Positions 1 through 12,462 of a DNA stretch of 64,000 nt are shown in pieces. Numbering within the stretch: the first letter of the stretch is position 1; every line of letters begins with the position of its first letter. A program made the position numbers and the translations under genes. Source of the stretch: Pomacea canaliculata (lineage: Eukaryota > Mollusca > Gastropoda > Architaenioglossa > Ampullariidae); the NCBI RefSeq assembly GCF_003073045.1, contig NC_037593.1:22377868-22441867 (forward strand), in the 5' to 3' direction. The notes under the pieces were generated by a model that worked only from the letters and a program-made list of their open reading frames with translations, was not told the origin of the DNA and made no database searches.

Positions 1-1625
1 TATCACTCAAGTGGCATGATGGTCAGCCACTCCTTCTGCAAGAACTGGAACAGCTAGAACATGTTTGCTGCCTGTGACCTGCTGACCTCAGACTAGTGGT
101 CCAGTGTGTCTCATGGATGCTCAATGGCCGCCTCGTCAGGTAAGCGTGGTAGTCTGGTCAAGCCGCTGAATGCCACAATAAGAGCAAGTCATCGCTAGAA
201 CTCACTTTGTCATCTTGCAGCATGGAACCTGGACCCATGGGCTGTAAACCTACAATGATGCAAGTATGCACAACGTCGCTTATGTAGCAGACGACAGAGC
301 ATCGCAGGCGAGATGGGCTCTGCATGAAGATTGATGCTTCCCAGACCACAAGAGCACAACCTAGCATAACGATATAATAAATTTAAAATACCTAATATCT
401 AAAAAAAAGAAAAAAAAAACGCAAACCTTTCATGTTGTTCTTTACAGATAACCATACACAGCCTGGAAAGATGGTGGCAAGCCATTCAAATACCAGGTTG
501 ATAAGGACAAAAGCAATACCACAAAGAAAAACTATAATAAACGGAAGGTCATTTAAAAGTAGAAATTAATCTAGCACATAAAACTAAATAGAAGTCTAGA
601 ATAGGGAACATAAGGTAACCAGCACAATACATCACTGCCAAAGGTTCTGTTGCTGAGAGTTGTCGGCTACGTTCCTGGATGGATTTCTAAAACTTCGCCA
701 CTTTTTATCTTTTTCCTGTGCTAATATATTAATGTCTACTGTCATCTTATGCCATCTTGCCATTACTTAGATGTGAGATCTGCGTATCGCCAGTGTCGAC
801 TTCAAACTTTAATTGCCTTCCTCCAGCTGCTTCACAAAGTCCAGCTGTCACAGCAAGCTTTGTGTGTACACACCAGTCTGCAATGATTGACATCATGTAC
901 CTCAGGAAGCTCAGTGAAACATGCCGCGTACACTAAGATGCGTTCCCTGTCATCCTGCATCTTGCTCCGTCCATGTTTCTGGTCTGTTGTCGTGTTTGGA
1001 GAAGCTGTTGAACGTCTGTCTGCGAGAAGACCAACAGCTGTACAATATTACACATCAACAGCAGTGTGGCACCACAGGATGACAAGGCACCAAACAGAAA
1101 GAGCTGGACAGAGATGTGCAACAGTCTTATGTCATCTCTCATTGTTTGACTCAGTCAGCTGTATGAAAGACTAGAAACAGGACTGCAAGAGAAAGAGCAA
1201 TGCACTGACAGACTATCTGACAGTTGCCAGCTTCTTTCTACCCAACCACAGCAAACAGTTCACATCGTCCATCGATTCTAGACTGTGTTTGTGTCTAGAG
1301 AGTTTATTGAGATTTAGGTGACATTATCTGACAATGATGTGAAGGCGGTGTTCAAAGAAAAGTTGGTGGTTACTAAGAGTCAGAGCTAAGTGACATGTTA
1401 GCAAGTTTTATATTAGACTTAGTGGCATGTCTTCCATATCCATCTGTTCCCTAGTTTTTGCAAGTTGTACCCCGTCGTCCTGAAGGATCCTGTCAGGTTG
1501 GATCACTAAAGAAAGGAGGAATGCCTGTTCCATGGCACCTAGCAATCATTTTTCTACTTCTTCTATTAATATGATGTATTAATTAGTATTATATTATTTA
1601 ATTATTGTTATATGTATAAATTAAT
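1..1625. other. No gene recognised
   Basis: Both strands contain only short open frames without splice-site or family support. There is a short poly(A)-like patch near 405-420. Nothing else stands out. Confidence 0.6.
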
Positions 1626-1671
1626 ATGATGTACTTGAGCCTGGTTGATGCTAGAAAAAAAGCGCTATACA

Positions 1672-1814
<143 letters not shown>

Positions 1815-4800
1815 GAATGGTTCTGTCCCAGTCGTCAGAACATTTTTAATATACCGTCTTGGAGTCATCCCAGAACCCGGCTACAGTCCACTGGATGTCA
1901 AGCATTTTCTAGTGGGCATGTTTCAGTCCCGTTTTCACCCTCAGTACCCTTTCTTGCTAAACAACCAGTGATCAGTGTTGACACTACCCATGGCTTGCAT
2001 GTGCATAATGCACACTTTGTGCCGTGGAAATTGTTTTTGAGAAGTACAGGTGCATTTTCCGTGATTTACATCCCTTTTTAAAGCTTTGCGGGACACTGGC
2101 AAACAAATGCAGTAAGAGCAGAATAAGTACAGGTAATTAAAGTGCAGTGTACAGTCATGCTACAAAGGTTTATTCCACAGTACTTTAGTACAGGCTTTAA
2201 TAAATATTCCGCACACCAAAGTTGCAACTGGTACTTAATATTCTGTGAATATTGATAATAATATTCTGTAAAAAGTAATAATAGTGTTCTGTATACAGTA
2301 CTGGTAATATTTTGTGACAAGTAATGGTAATATTCTGTCCAAGGCTGCCAGTTAGCGCCAGAACGTTTGTGTACCTGAAGGTCCTCCCAAAGGAAGGAGA
2401 GAATAATAAATGTTGGTGCGTTCATGCCTGTGCGAGGGAGTAGGGATGGAGGAGTGAATGAAAACTGGCATTGTATGAGCACGTATCAGTCAGGTCAGTA
2501 GGTACACGTGTGTGAGTGTGAGTTAGTGTGGTGAGAGAGCGAGAGACAGAGCCAAGCAGCTAGGATGTGACAGGAAGTAAAGCTAGAGGGCGCTGAGAGG
2601 AGTAAGTATATCTCTGAAGGCTCTTTGTGTCTTCTCCCTGTCGTCACCCGATCTCAAGGGATACAGGTCGCCGACGACCTTTGGTCTGAAGTGCTGCAGA
2701 GGTACACGTGTCAGCAGTCAGCAGTCAGCACTGAAGGCGAGCAGCAGACAAGGTGTGCACTGGAGGCTACTGCTACCAATCATCATTCCTTCAGCCTGAA
2801 TCTTCTCACATTTCCCCATTCCCCTACTCGCAACTTTCCTCCCGCCTTCCACCCCTCAACTTCCCATCGCCCACGTCTTACCTCCACCTTTACTTCCACT
2901 CTCAGGCAGCTCTCATGTATAGATATATGTCTGTAAATCAAAGAATTTATTAGTAGCGAAGCTAACGCAATCTGTGAGTTATTTTTCATAAGTATGAAAA
3001 GGACAAGAAGACAGTCTAGAATATACCCACATGCTCAGATTCCACACACACACACATAAACAACCTAAAGAGTAGAATCACCATTAAAGTTGCTCTATGT
3101 GTAACAGAATGTTTGACAATGAGATGTCCATGACTGTGTACACCACACATTAAGGTTACAGTGTAGAACGCAAAAATCTTGATTCATTATGCCGTAGACC
3201 ATTAATACAAAAGATAATGATTATGCACACCCACCTAATGTTGAAATGCATGTATTTGATGTTGGTACTGATTGGGTGGCTTTGCGAAAACCAAATGAAG
3301 ACAATATTATTATATTTAAACACATACACACGTGCACGCGCACACACACACACACGCACGTGCACTGGCTACATCAGTGGACGAGGCTGGCGACGGCCCG
3401 CAGTGACGAGTAATGGAGGTCACTCGATAGCGACAGACCGACAGCACCGCACGGACCAGGCTGCAGATGACCGCAGGAAGAGTCGATTGTATCTGTAAGC
3501 CGCCATCCAGCCGGCCACGTCTGAGCACGAACGACCGCTGTCCCCACAGACTGACACCGCGGCGCCACTGGCCTCAATACCAGACTCAGACGTTGGAGGT
3601 GAGGTGAGGGGGGGGGACACAAGGAAGGAGGTTCCTTCTGTAGGAATGAGACGCAAAATATCTTGGTAACATATCGTCTTGTCTGAGCCATGATGCCTCA
3701 CTAGTTTCCACTCTAAAGCTGGTGCGCCTACCATTCTTCTCGCCTAGGGCTGCTTCATCATCGAGCAGCTTAGATGTCTTGGTAACGCTGTTTATGTTGT
3801 GTGTCGAGGGAACAAGGGGGCGGGAGAGGGAATGGTCAGACAAGAGTGGAAGAGAGGACACGGATGAAATGCAACGAACCATCAGTATTTATTCATAATA
3901 ACATCAAAGCTGTGTATAAAGGACATGACTGGGCCTCCATGCTGTGTATGTCTGTGTGCACGTGAGTTTGCGTGTCAGACCCAGACAGGGGCTCGGTGGA
4001 GTGTGAAGTTAGGGCTGTAGGAGTGACAGAGGTACAGTTACAACACTAGCAAGTCACAGCGACAACAATGTAGCGATTCTGGTCATTTGGTGAAATGATT
4101 GTCTACTTACAGTTGGGAAGAAACTATAAGAAGTTTACTGCTCACCCAGGTAAAACAAAGCTTGGGATCATTTTCACTAACGCTTACACTGATCAAAAGG
4201 TGTAAGCACCTACACACACATACACTCGCAAACAGGTAGTATCTCGCACAAAACAATCTAATATTTATACAGTATTTTGCACATAACAGAGATTTCTGGG
4301 ATGCTAGAGCGCACTGATGAATTATCATGGGTTTCGATTTATAAATTTAATGCTTTATTATTGATCTCTTATCAAATTTGTTCGAAAGTCACAGACTGGC
4401 CTGACTTTAATATTAACAATACTTTAATTGCTCTCTCCCTGACTGTTTTGCAGGGTCACAGGAGATGACGACAAACGGTGTTAACTTTGTTTGCTGAAAG
4501 CCAGGTAGGCAGAAGGTTAAAGAGGATGATTCAGTGTTGAACCTAAAAAGCGCAGAAATGTGCCTCACATCACCGTCAAGACTTTATAGCATCGATTGGA
4601 GAAGAGACTGTAAGCTTCACATGGTAACTAAATTAATTCAAGATATTTCAGCTGGTTTCTAGTTTCAGCTGCTGTATAAAGATGTTACTGAACTACCCGC
4701 GGCAGTATTCTGCAATAGATCATATCGCCGACAGTTTTTTTTTTTTCTGTTTTGGCGTCGCAAGATTTGAACACTCTGCTACAGGGAGATACTTCTGGAC

Positions 4801-5045
4801 ACCAACAGCTATGTAGAGAACAGTGATGGTGTGGCAGTTGTGTAGAGAGTGGAGGGGCCAGAGTGGATTAAGTGGCAGGCCGTCATTTTAAGTGCGATTT
4901 GAAATTGTGAATTTGATATGATAAAACAGGAGATAGTGGGAATCAAGTTTTATAATGTCATCCTAGAAGCATATTCACTTTCACTAGTATGCAGTATTCA
5001 TTCTTGGACATGAACTAAAAGCATTTAAGCAGACATTTAAAGTTC
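1815..5045. other. No gene recognised
   Basis: Unique-looking sequence with a CA microsatellite at 3318-3366 and locally GC-richer DNA at about 3,370-3,880. The overlapping open frames there (both strands, about 60-105 codons) match no family I know. An LTR or a CpG-rich untranslated region cannot be excluded. Confidence 0.5.
3318..3366. repeat. (CA)n-type microsatellite
   Basis: A CA-rich run of about 48 bp with flanking acgtgcac palindromic edges. Open frames on both strands here are low-complexity artefacts. Confidence 0.8.
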
Positions 5046-5047
5046 AT

Positions 5048-5206
5048 AATTTAAGTATAATAAAAGGTAAAGTGCTCTATAGCCTATTGGCTGTAAGAGC
5101 ACTAAATTGTAAGTGGTTCATCGTCCTTAGGGTAAGGTATGTGGAAGACGGAGCCCAACTCTCTTATGAGGTAGTCTTTTACCTTCCCTTATAATATAAG
5201 TATTCA
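5048..5206. mobile_element. Possible MITE with short inverted ends
   Basis: aaaaggtaaagtgctc at the left and gtcttttaccttcc at the right are inverted with respect to each other, with AT-rich flanks (ataata and tataata). No open frame. Only the ends and the about 160-bp size support the call. Confidence 0.35.
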
Positions 5207-7619
5207 AAACTCAAGAAGCTCAACGCAGTGTTTACCGGGCCACAGTGTAGTTGCTCACCCAGCCCACACTCGGAGACCTGAATATTGTTATATGATTATG
5301 TGCTTGTTAGCCAGGCCCCACACTCAGTCCTAAACATTGTTGTTTGATTATGTCCTCATTAACCTCACCTGCACTTCGGAGTCCTGGAGCCAGTGGCACT
5401 GCACATTTCTAATTTTAGACACTTTTAGGCTTTAAATCTATTTAGGCAATTAATTTTCTACAAACCCAGTTCATAACTGTTTTTTTTAAACTATAATCCT
5501 CCTGTCTGCAGTTTTGTTATCACTGTGCACATCATAATGCAGTAAAAGCTCATGCCACGTAAAAAAAATGTCTGTGTAAATGTTGCTCTTGAGAATATCA
5601 GGTTCAGAGGTCATTGGGGAGCCAAAATATAAGGAAAGTGGCAGTTCTTGGTGTTGCAACCCTTATTAGCAAACCGCTTTGCTCACATTGTGAGGAAAAC
5701 AACAGAAGTCTTTAAAGATTTGCTGTCAAGATAAACATAAAAGTGTAAGGCAAGAGATATGTCATTACATATGTTACATTATGTAACAGCACCATATACA
5801 TTGTTCACCATGTACAAAATTTAAATTCACGGACCACGGAATCAAAGGCAACACTGGCGGCACTGAGTTCGAGACATTTGTGATGTAGCAAGTTGATTAC
5901 ACGGTAGTATAAGTCACACACATTGTCGAGAACACAATTTGAATCTTCATTTGTCACCTTTCCACAAAAAAGCCTCCATTTAACGCTTCTGTGTGTAGCC
6001 ACAATACAATGAAAGTAAAGAGTAAATAAACAATAAATGCATAATAGAGCTGAGAGAGACGATACAAATAGACAGTGTTATCAAAACAGTCTTTGAAAAG
6101 ACAGTTTCACAACATGTCTCATGGATCAGACCATTTAACTTTTAAGTTCGAATCAAGAGAGAGCCTGTTAACCTTGGATAGAAACCTATCTTACGAGAAA
6201 AACTGTTTTAATTGAAAGTGGCAAGTCACGCACGTAAATGGGAAACATATTTTTGGGACGGCTAGACCATATCACATGGGGCATAAATAATCCAGGACCA
6301 TCGAAACACTTCTTAATTTGTAGATGATAAATCATGAAGGACTTTAAATGACTAAGGAAACAATTGTTATTAATTTAAAATTATGTTGGGATTAAAAGTA
6401 TGGGTTTTAATGTGTTAGTATGAAACTTGAGATCAATTAAATATTAAAAATAGTGTATTTTTACAAATATTGTCTTTACGGTAAAGCAGAAAAATAGGCA
6501 CTTGGTGCAGGCTTGCAGAACTCTGATTTCAATATCTCACAGCTGCTGATGTGGTCAGGAGAGCGGCTGGGAAAAGATCAGTGCCCAGTTACCTGGTCTA
6601 CACGTGTAGGATCCTTTTTGTGGCAGTCGACACTTCCAGTCATTAAACTTACTATGTTCTCGTTGCCGGTGGCCCATCCCTTCTCTGTTTCCCCCGCGTG
6701 CTATCGGCCCCAACAGTGAGAAGCTCGCGCCTTGCCTAGCTGTCCGGACAAGGTCCAGCTCACACTCGACTCATCATCTCTCTCACGGCCGCGAGTCAAA
6801 GACTCGGTTTAAAAGAAAATCATCGCATCGATGCAAGAAACAAACGTCTGTCGCTAATGGGCCCAGCGCACCAGGATTACCTCAGACCTCGGTGCGGGAC
6901 CAAAATGTCATTGTGATTTGCAACAAACAGGAGCAGCTCGCCGTGGTTTGTCCACCGATCGCACCGTGGTGAGTCAGTGCAGGTCGTACCTCGCGCCGTG
7001 CTGCTGACCTCGGGAGGAGCGGATCGATAGCCGTGCACTCGGTGTGCGGCGCCTGCGCGAGGTGGGGATGCGGGAGGGAGAGGCCAGGTACCGGGTGACC
7101 AGCCACGGCTCATTACGGATCCCTGCTCGTCCCTTGCACTCGCACCAACTCTTCCACAACATGCGAATGCAGACTTGCCGTGTAATTAGTGTTAAGAAAT
7201 CGGCCTCTCGACGCCGGCGTGTTTCTAGCCGCCACGTAAGTGCGTACTTAAGCAGATCAGCGCGTCCAGTAAAGATGACTGTCCTCTGCTGAATGCCCTC
7301 GCATGTTGCAGTCCGACTTTTGCTTACGTTCTAAAATACCATAGCAGTCGTTAGAACTTTCTCGGGCTAGAAATCAGGCAAGTCATTAGTACTCTGTAGG
7401 TAAGAAAAGCTTCAAAAACTCTGATTTAGTATCGCAATACTATCGTACTACTACACCAAAAAAAAAAAAAAAAAAAAAAAAAAAACCGCCGTAGGGGAGT
7501 GAGGTGTTAAAATTGTTTATTTTCGGGTCAGAATTTTATGACGATGGTGTCCATCTCCTCTCCCTCTCGCTGTTGTACCTTTCTCCAAGTCTCTTTGTAG
7601 ATGATGTATGTAGCACCCA
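5207..7619. other. No gene recognised; GC-rich patch at about 6,700-7,290
   Basis: The stretch 6,700-7,290 is clearly richer in G+C and CpG than its neighbours and could be a CpG island or untranslated first exon. Overlapping open frames on both strands are Arg/Pro/Ser-rich, as expected of GC-rich noncoding DNA. A poly(A) run follows at 7,457. Confidence 0.4.
7457..7485. repeat. Poly(A) run
   Basis: About 29 consecutive A bases after ctactacacc. It could be the tail of an unrecognised plus-strand retroposon, but I see no recognisable body upstream. Confidence 0.8.
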
Positions 7620-7868
7620 ATCCCGGCAGTTGGATTGACCTTGTTCGCTAGGGTACACGGGTGCTTAGCCAGGGTTCGAGTTCTAACCACTTGCTTCCTT
7701 GTAATACTGCGATACCGCTATGTCTCAGTCAGCATGTAGAAGTACATGTTCTACCACAGAGCTCAAGACCTCAGTGCAGTAGCCCTATGGTAGATGACGA
7801 CTTCTCTGAAGAGTGACATTTCGGAGGCTTCGCGGATGTATATAAAACAAACAAAACAAACAAACAAA
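7620..7868 (+). mobile_element. Probable SINE with (AAAC)n tail
   Basis: A strong B box (gggttcgagttc) follows a poorer A box, and the unit ends in aaacaaacaaaacaaacaaa. The tail type and pol III box support a SINE; the family is not recognised. Confidence 0.45.
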
Positions 7869-8605
7869 TGTGAGAACATACTTTTACATTCAAAATAGTC
7901 TTCTAAAATTCCTTCACAGTTCTTCTCACCCTCACCCTCTCCCGGCCATCACACACACAAACTGCATCTCTCCTCTCTTGTTTTTTTTTTTTTTTTTTTT
8001 CTCGGTCTCCAGTGCAAGTCGCCGACCATCACAGCCAAACAGTAACTGGTGCCAGGTACACAACATGTTGCTAGGCACTAGCTTGAAGACAGACCTCTGG
8101 TTACTGACCCCGCCGTTGGTCTCCTCAGAGGGTCGTCCTTATTTGGGCTGCTGCTCTCGTGCCTCAGAGGGCGTCGGACGAGAGGGCGAGGTCTAACGCA
8201 TCTGACAGCAAGTGGCGACTACCCCCAGAGCTGGCTTCAATATAAAAAAAAAAAAATCGGTCGCCAAACTGTTGGGCAGCCCCAGTCGGCCACAGGAGAC
8301 ACGACAGGTGACAGCACTGGAGGGAAGTCGTGGTCAAGTATTTTTGTGATGAATAGAATGGAGTCGCAATTAGAAATGCCGAAAACAAAAGATGGAAAGT
8401 TTGTGTCTGATCATTGCTTAGTCTTTGAATCAGAGGTCGAGGTAGTATTTCGGACAGTCATACAGCTACAGCTACACCACTACACAAACAGCAGACTGAA
8501 GACTTGTCAAACGTGCAAATATCAGGCTGTCTCTCTCCTCGTGCGCGCGTATTTAAATGAAAATAAAAGAACTCGTTTTTTATTTTTTTGAATGTTTTAC
8601 AGTCC

Positions 8606-8790
8606 CAAGCGATCCGGTGGCGCAGCGATAAAGTGCTTGTCATCTAGACAGTGAGGATTGTGTGTTGTGAGTTCATATTTCGCCTCGGATTTCTCTCTGG
8701 ATATGGCACTTGGATAGGCCTATCTGCCTTAAGCAGCAGCAATCAACCTACTCGGGGGGAGTGGGAAATGGGGAGATGCTTTTGTTGATT
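8606..8790 (+). mobile_element. tRNA-derived SINE
   Basis: The head ggtggcgcagcgataaagtg fits an A box and tgagttcatatttc a weaker B box, followed by a body with gcctatctgccttaagcagc and a G-rich run. The 3' boundary is uncertain. Confidence 0.55.
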
Positions 8791-11700
8791 CGAGAGTTGC
8801 TTAACAGTTGCAGACTGACATATAGAAACACGTTATTTACCTATGGTACCCCATAAAAAAATTTTAACCTAAAAACAGAAACACTAAAACCAACAAACAG
8901 GTCCATAAAAGTCATATTTCGTTTTAAAAGAAACCAAATCGTTCTGAGAGAATGGTTGAACAGGTATGATAATCTGAAACTATTTTAATAGCACTCATGC
9001 AATCAGAAACAGAATATTTCAGAGATTCAGTTAAATGTATAAAGAAATACAAGGTTTCTTGAGATTCTTACCAGACTGGTAAGTAACCCAACCATTTAAT
9101 TACAATAAGCCCTTCCCCACCGCCATGTTGATGCAGTAAATATTGTGATGCGGTCTAAATGCCGCTCAAAAGCGTTGGAAAATATATCATAATCATGATT
9201 CCAGTTCACTTGAACATGCAAGAACTGGGTCCTCTTTCATGAACTCTGTGTCAGGACAAAAGTGATATTTTGAACGACGTGAAACTTTATTTCGTTTTGT
9301 TTCTGAATTCTAGCTCAGGTCAATGCAGTTTTTAAAAATTGTCATTAACTAATCCTAACCCTGAATATTTTTTTTCTTTTATATTGAAAAGTGGCAATTT
9401 TGTGAGACTGAAATATGCCACAAAACATAGAGAACTAGAAAAGTTCTGCCAAGTAGTGCAGAGGTTATATTATAAACCAACTGGTTAGCCAAATCTTTTT
9501 CTGAGGATCTAAACACATGAGCTTGGGGTTTAAAGGGAAAAGCAAGGAACGTGGTAAGTTGACCTTAAATGCTCGACACTCATCTTCATAATCATGTCTA
9601 ATCTGAACTACGGATTGCAAATAAATCGCTTTCTTACAATCGCGTTTTAAAACAGCTTCAAGCATCTCATCTTGAGAAGCAGGGTGCGTGCAGAGTTGTG
9701 TGTGCGAGTGTCTGTACAGATTCTCTGCCACCAAAGCCAATGTCAACGCAAATCTCGCCATTTTGTTCATTCAGATTTTCAATGGAATTCTACTGTTTTG
9801 AACTCACAGAGTTAGTTTCTCCCGATTGCCAGACAACATTTTCTACAACGATTGCCATACCGAAGAATGCAGTAGTAGAAACTCTATTGTCGCTATTTGT
9901 TGCATCTTTTACGCCAACATTCTTCAATTTGCTCAGTCACCCTGCTTGAACAGCTTCAGACATGTTTTAGACGCGATTGTAAGTAAACGATCTGAAAGTT
10001 TGAAAAGATATGATTCAGGTGGGATTCACAATCATTTTGTATAATTTTAGCCCAGTTTGTCTTAATTTTTCCCCTTAAAAATAAGATGAAAATTCATGAC
10101 ACTGCTGTTAGCACTGAAATTCAAATGTTATGCTTGCATTCTGCGTGATACAAGCTTTCACCACATCGCGATTCTTTTCACGTGTTCTTATTTCAAGCTT
10201 TCCCCCTTAGTTTGCCTTCACGTCAAACACCTCCCCCCGTACTTAGACCTTCAACAAGTGTTGTAGCTAAAATATATCAGGGACAGTGTATTTTCAGTTT
10301 GCCACACAATTTTTGTTGACAGAATCCGCACTCGCTATAGGCATTGCAATAGTTGCTTTTGGTCTGCTGTTCCCGTTCTACGATAGTCACAAGGTCACGT
10401 GACCCGAAATACGACTTTATCGAAGCAGATGGAGTTTCAAGAAAGAGTGCTATGTATTTTCCATCTTTAAAAAACGATATCTTCGTTTCATTTTGGGTTT
10501 TTGGCTTAAGAATTGCTTGTGAAATTTGAATGTACAGTTCCTTCAAGCCGACGACCACCTTTGATAGTACAAACTGTCAGTCAACAAAGCTGTGAGAGAA
10601 GACACAATGAAGCAAGATTGTAACATTACTCGTAGGATACATCAGAAATTGCTGTTACATTACAGGAATAAAGGACAGAAATTGTTGACCTTTGCTGTTA
10701 TGTGACACGTGTCCCAACTCTGACACACAGAAAGACCTTTCCTTTTCCGTAGCGGATCCTATCATTCAGAATACTTGTTTCATTGAGACTGAGGACACAA
10801 TGTAGCAACATTTCTTGAAAACACAGTTTCTTTTGCGAAGTCATAGTAAATGGTTATTTTATCTTTTTAAATATTGTAATAATAATTTCAATCATAATGG
10901 AGTTGTTGAGGGAGGGTGTGACAGACAAATTCAGCAGTAGTTACAATTTCTTCGTAACGAAAACCTGACAGAAGAAATTGTGAAAATGTAGGAGGGGAAA
11001 AAAACTAAGCAGTGTTGTTTCTGCAGTTCTGGCACGAGTGACCACTACACGTGATACTTTTCACTGCGGCAGAAGCAGAAGCGGAAGGAAGTGGGCTGGA
11101 GTAGGTGACGCCAGCTGCACAGCGCTGGACTGGACTGTTAGAGAACGTCACCATGTGATGATTAGAGCCGTCCTCAGCCGCCTGCTCTGGTCTCGAGTGT
11201 CGGCCATCTGACCACACGATCAATCTCTTGCCGATCGATCCCTAACCACTGACCAGCAGGAGGCAGTGATCGATGCTGATAGCAGACCACTCCGTGCTGG
11301 CTGGAACCGCCGCCAAATTAATCCTGACGTGCCGCCTCCGCTAGCCAGTAGACAGCTTAGCCGTGCGTAGTCGGCCTCCCCCCGCCCTTTACTTTCCCTC
11401 GCACAGAAACCTTCGACCTCTCGTCCATTCCTTCTGCCTCCTGTGCTATCTCTCTCCTTGTCTTCTCACGGGCATTCCTACCTTTACTTGTCGAACCTCA
11501 TCCACTAAGCTAACATGCCACCAGCTTTCACTTTCAACCGCCATGTTATCAGCATCTTCGGCCGGCCACATCCACCTGTCTCACAGCATCCCTCATATGT
11601 ACTGCTGAAAAGTCATCAAGTATTAGCAGAGTGCTACTATATATTAGTGTAAGTGTCATTTTATTAGAATGTCATTTTAAGATATCTGTCACGTTGCTAT

Positions 11701-12321
11701 ATTACAATTTTTTCAGTGTCTCAGTAGGTCACCTCATTGAATATTGCAACAGCTGCCTCCATTAAAAATCTTTCTTTGGTTTTAGGTTAGACTACTGCAA
11801 TTTCTTTGTGGGAAGTGGTGGTGGGTGGTTGGCTGGTTTTCCTTGCTTCCAGCCTGACACCTTCAAAGAACCTACCAAAACAATGTAAGCAGTTGGGTAA
11901 GAACACAACACCGGTGTTCTTGTGAGCTGCACTGACTGCCAATGATGCCTGCAGTGACTTCAAGACGACTATTGCCTTCAAAGATTAACTGTCTCAAACA
12001 ACCAAGTAGGTCCTTACGGTCCCTTAGCCGTCTTTGTACCACCTCCATCTTCACCAAACCGTACTTCTGTACTGAATGTTAACACCTGGTCTGGACTTGG
12101 ATACTTGGTCTTAAAGTGAACCCTTTGTTTTAACATGAAAACTTTGTCTCCCCACCATGGCCTAGCTGAGTTTTTTCTATTGCACTGACTTGGACGACTG
12201 ACCTGTTCTACTTATGTGCAAATAGCCGGACGTTATCACCAGCTTCACAAACTTTGACCTCGATCGTTTTATCTGCTCAGTCATTCTGTCCGAAATTTTA
12301 AAAAGTCGCTGTCTCAAAACC
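8791..12321. other. No gene recognised
   Basis: Holds the inverted repeat near 9,610-9,995. Open frames of 60-101 codons show no recognisable motif. Locally richer in G+C around 11,030-11,600 without a supported exon. Confidence 0.5.
9610..9995. repeat. Inverted repeat of about 60 bp with a roughly 270-bp spacer
   Basis: atcgctttcttacaatcgcg (9624 on) is the near reverse complement of cgcgattgtaagtaaacgat (9973-9992), and the similarity continues outward through caccctgctt. Open frames on the two strands (9465-9770 minus, 9698-10044 plus) overlap the arms. No gene is recognised. Confidence 0.5.
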
Positions 12322-12462
12322 TTTTTTTAAAGGTCGTGTAGGTTGTGAGGTGTTTAAGACATCATTTGAGGCCAGCTTTATGTAAGGAGCTCAGCCCTTA
12401 CTGCCTTACCCTTCCCAACCCTCTATGGAGTCAGATAGCCATTCCCGACTGTCAGGTGGACT
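12322..12462 (-). mobile_element. 3' half of a tRNA-derived SINE, split by the hAT insertion
   Basis: Read on the minus strand it continues the SINE head at 14127-14224 across the hAT element: gacagtcgggaatggctatc, then gactccatagagggttggga, and an A-rich end. The 8 bp at the break is the hAT target duplication. The body resembles that of the SINE at about 19,834. Confidence 0.65.

Noticed and set aside
2566..2960. LTR of a retrotransposon
   Set aside because: Starts with a tgtgaca-like motif but no second copy, primer-binding site or internal region was found.
9465..9770. 101-codon minus-strand frame beginning with a hydrophobic stretch
   Set aside because: Could suggest a secreted peptide, but it overlaps an arm of an inverted repeat and has no homology I recognise.
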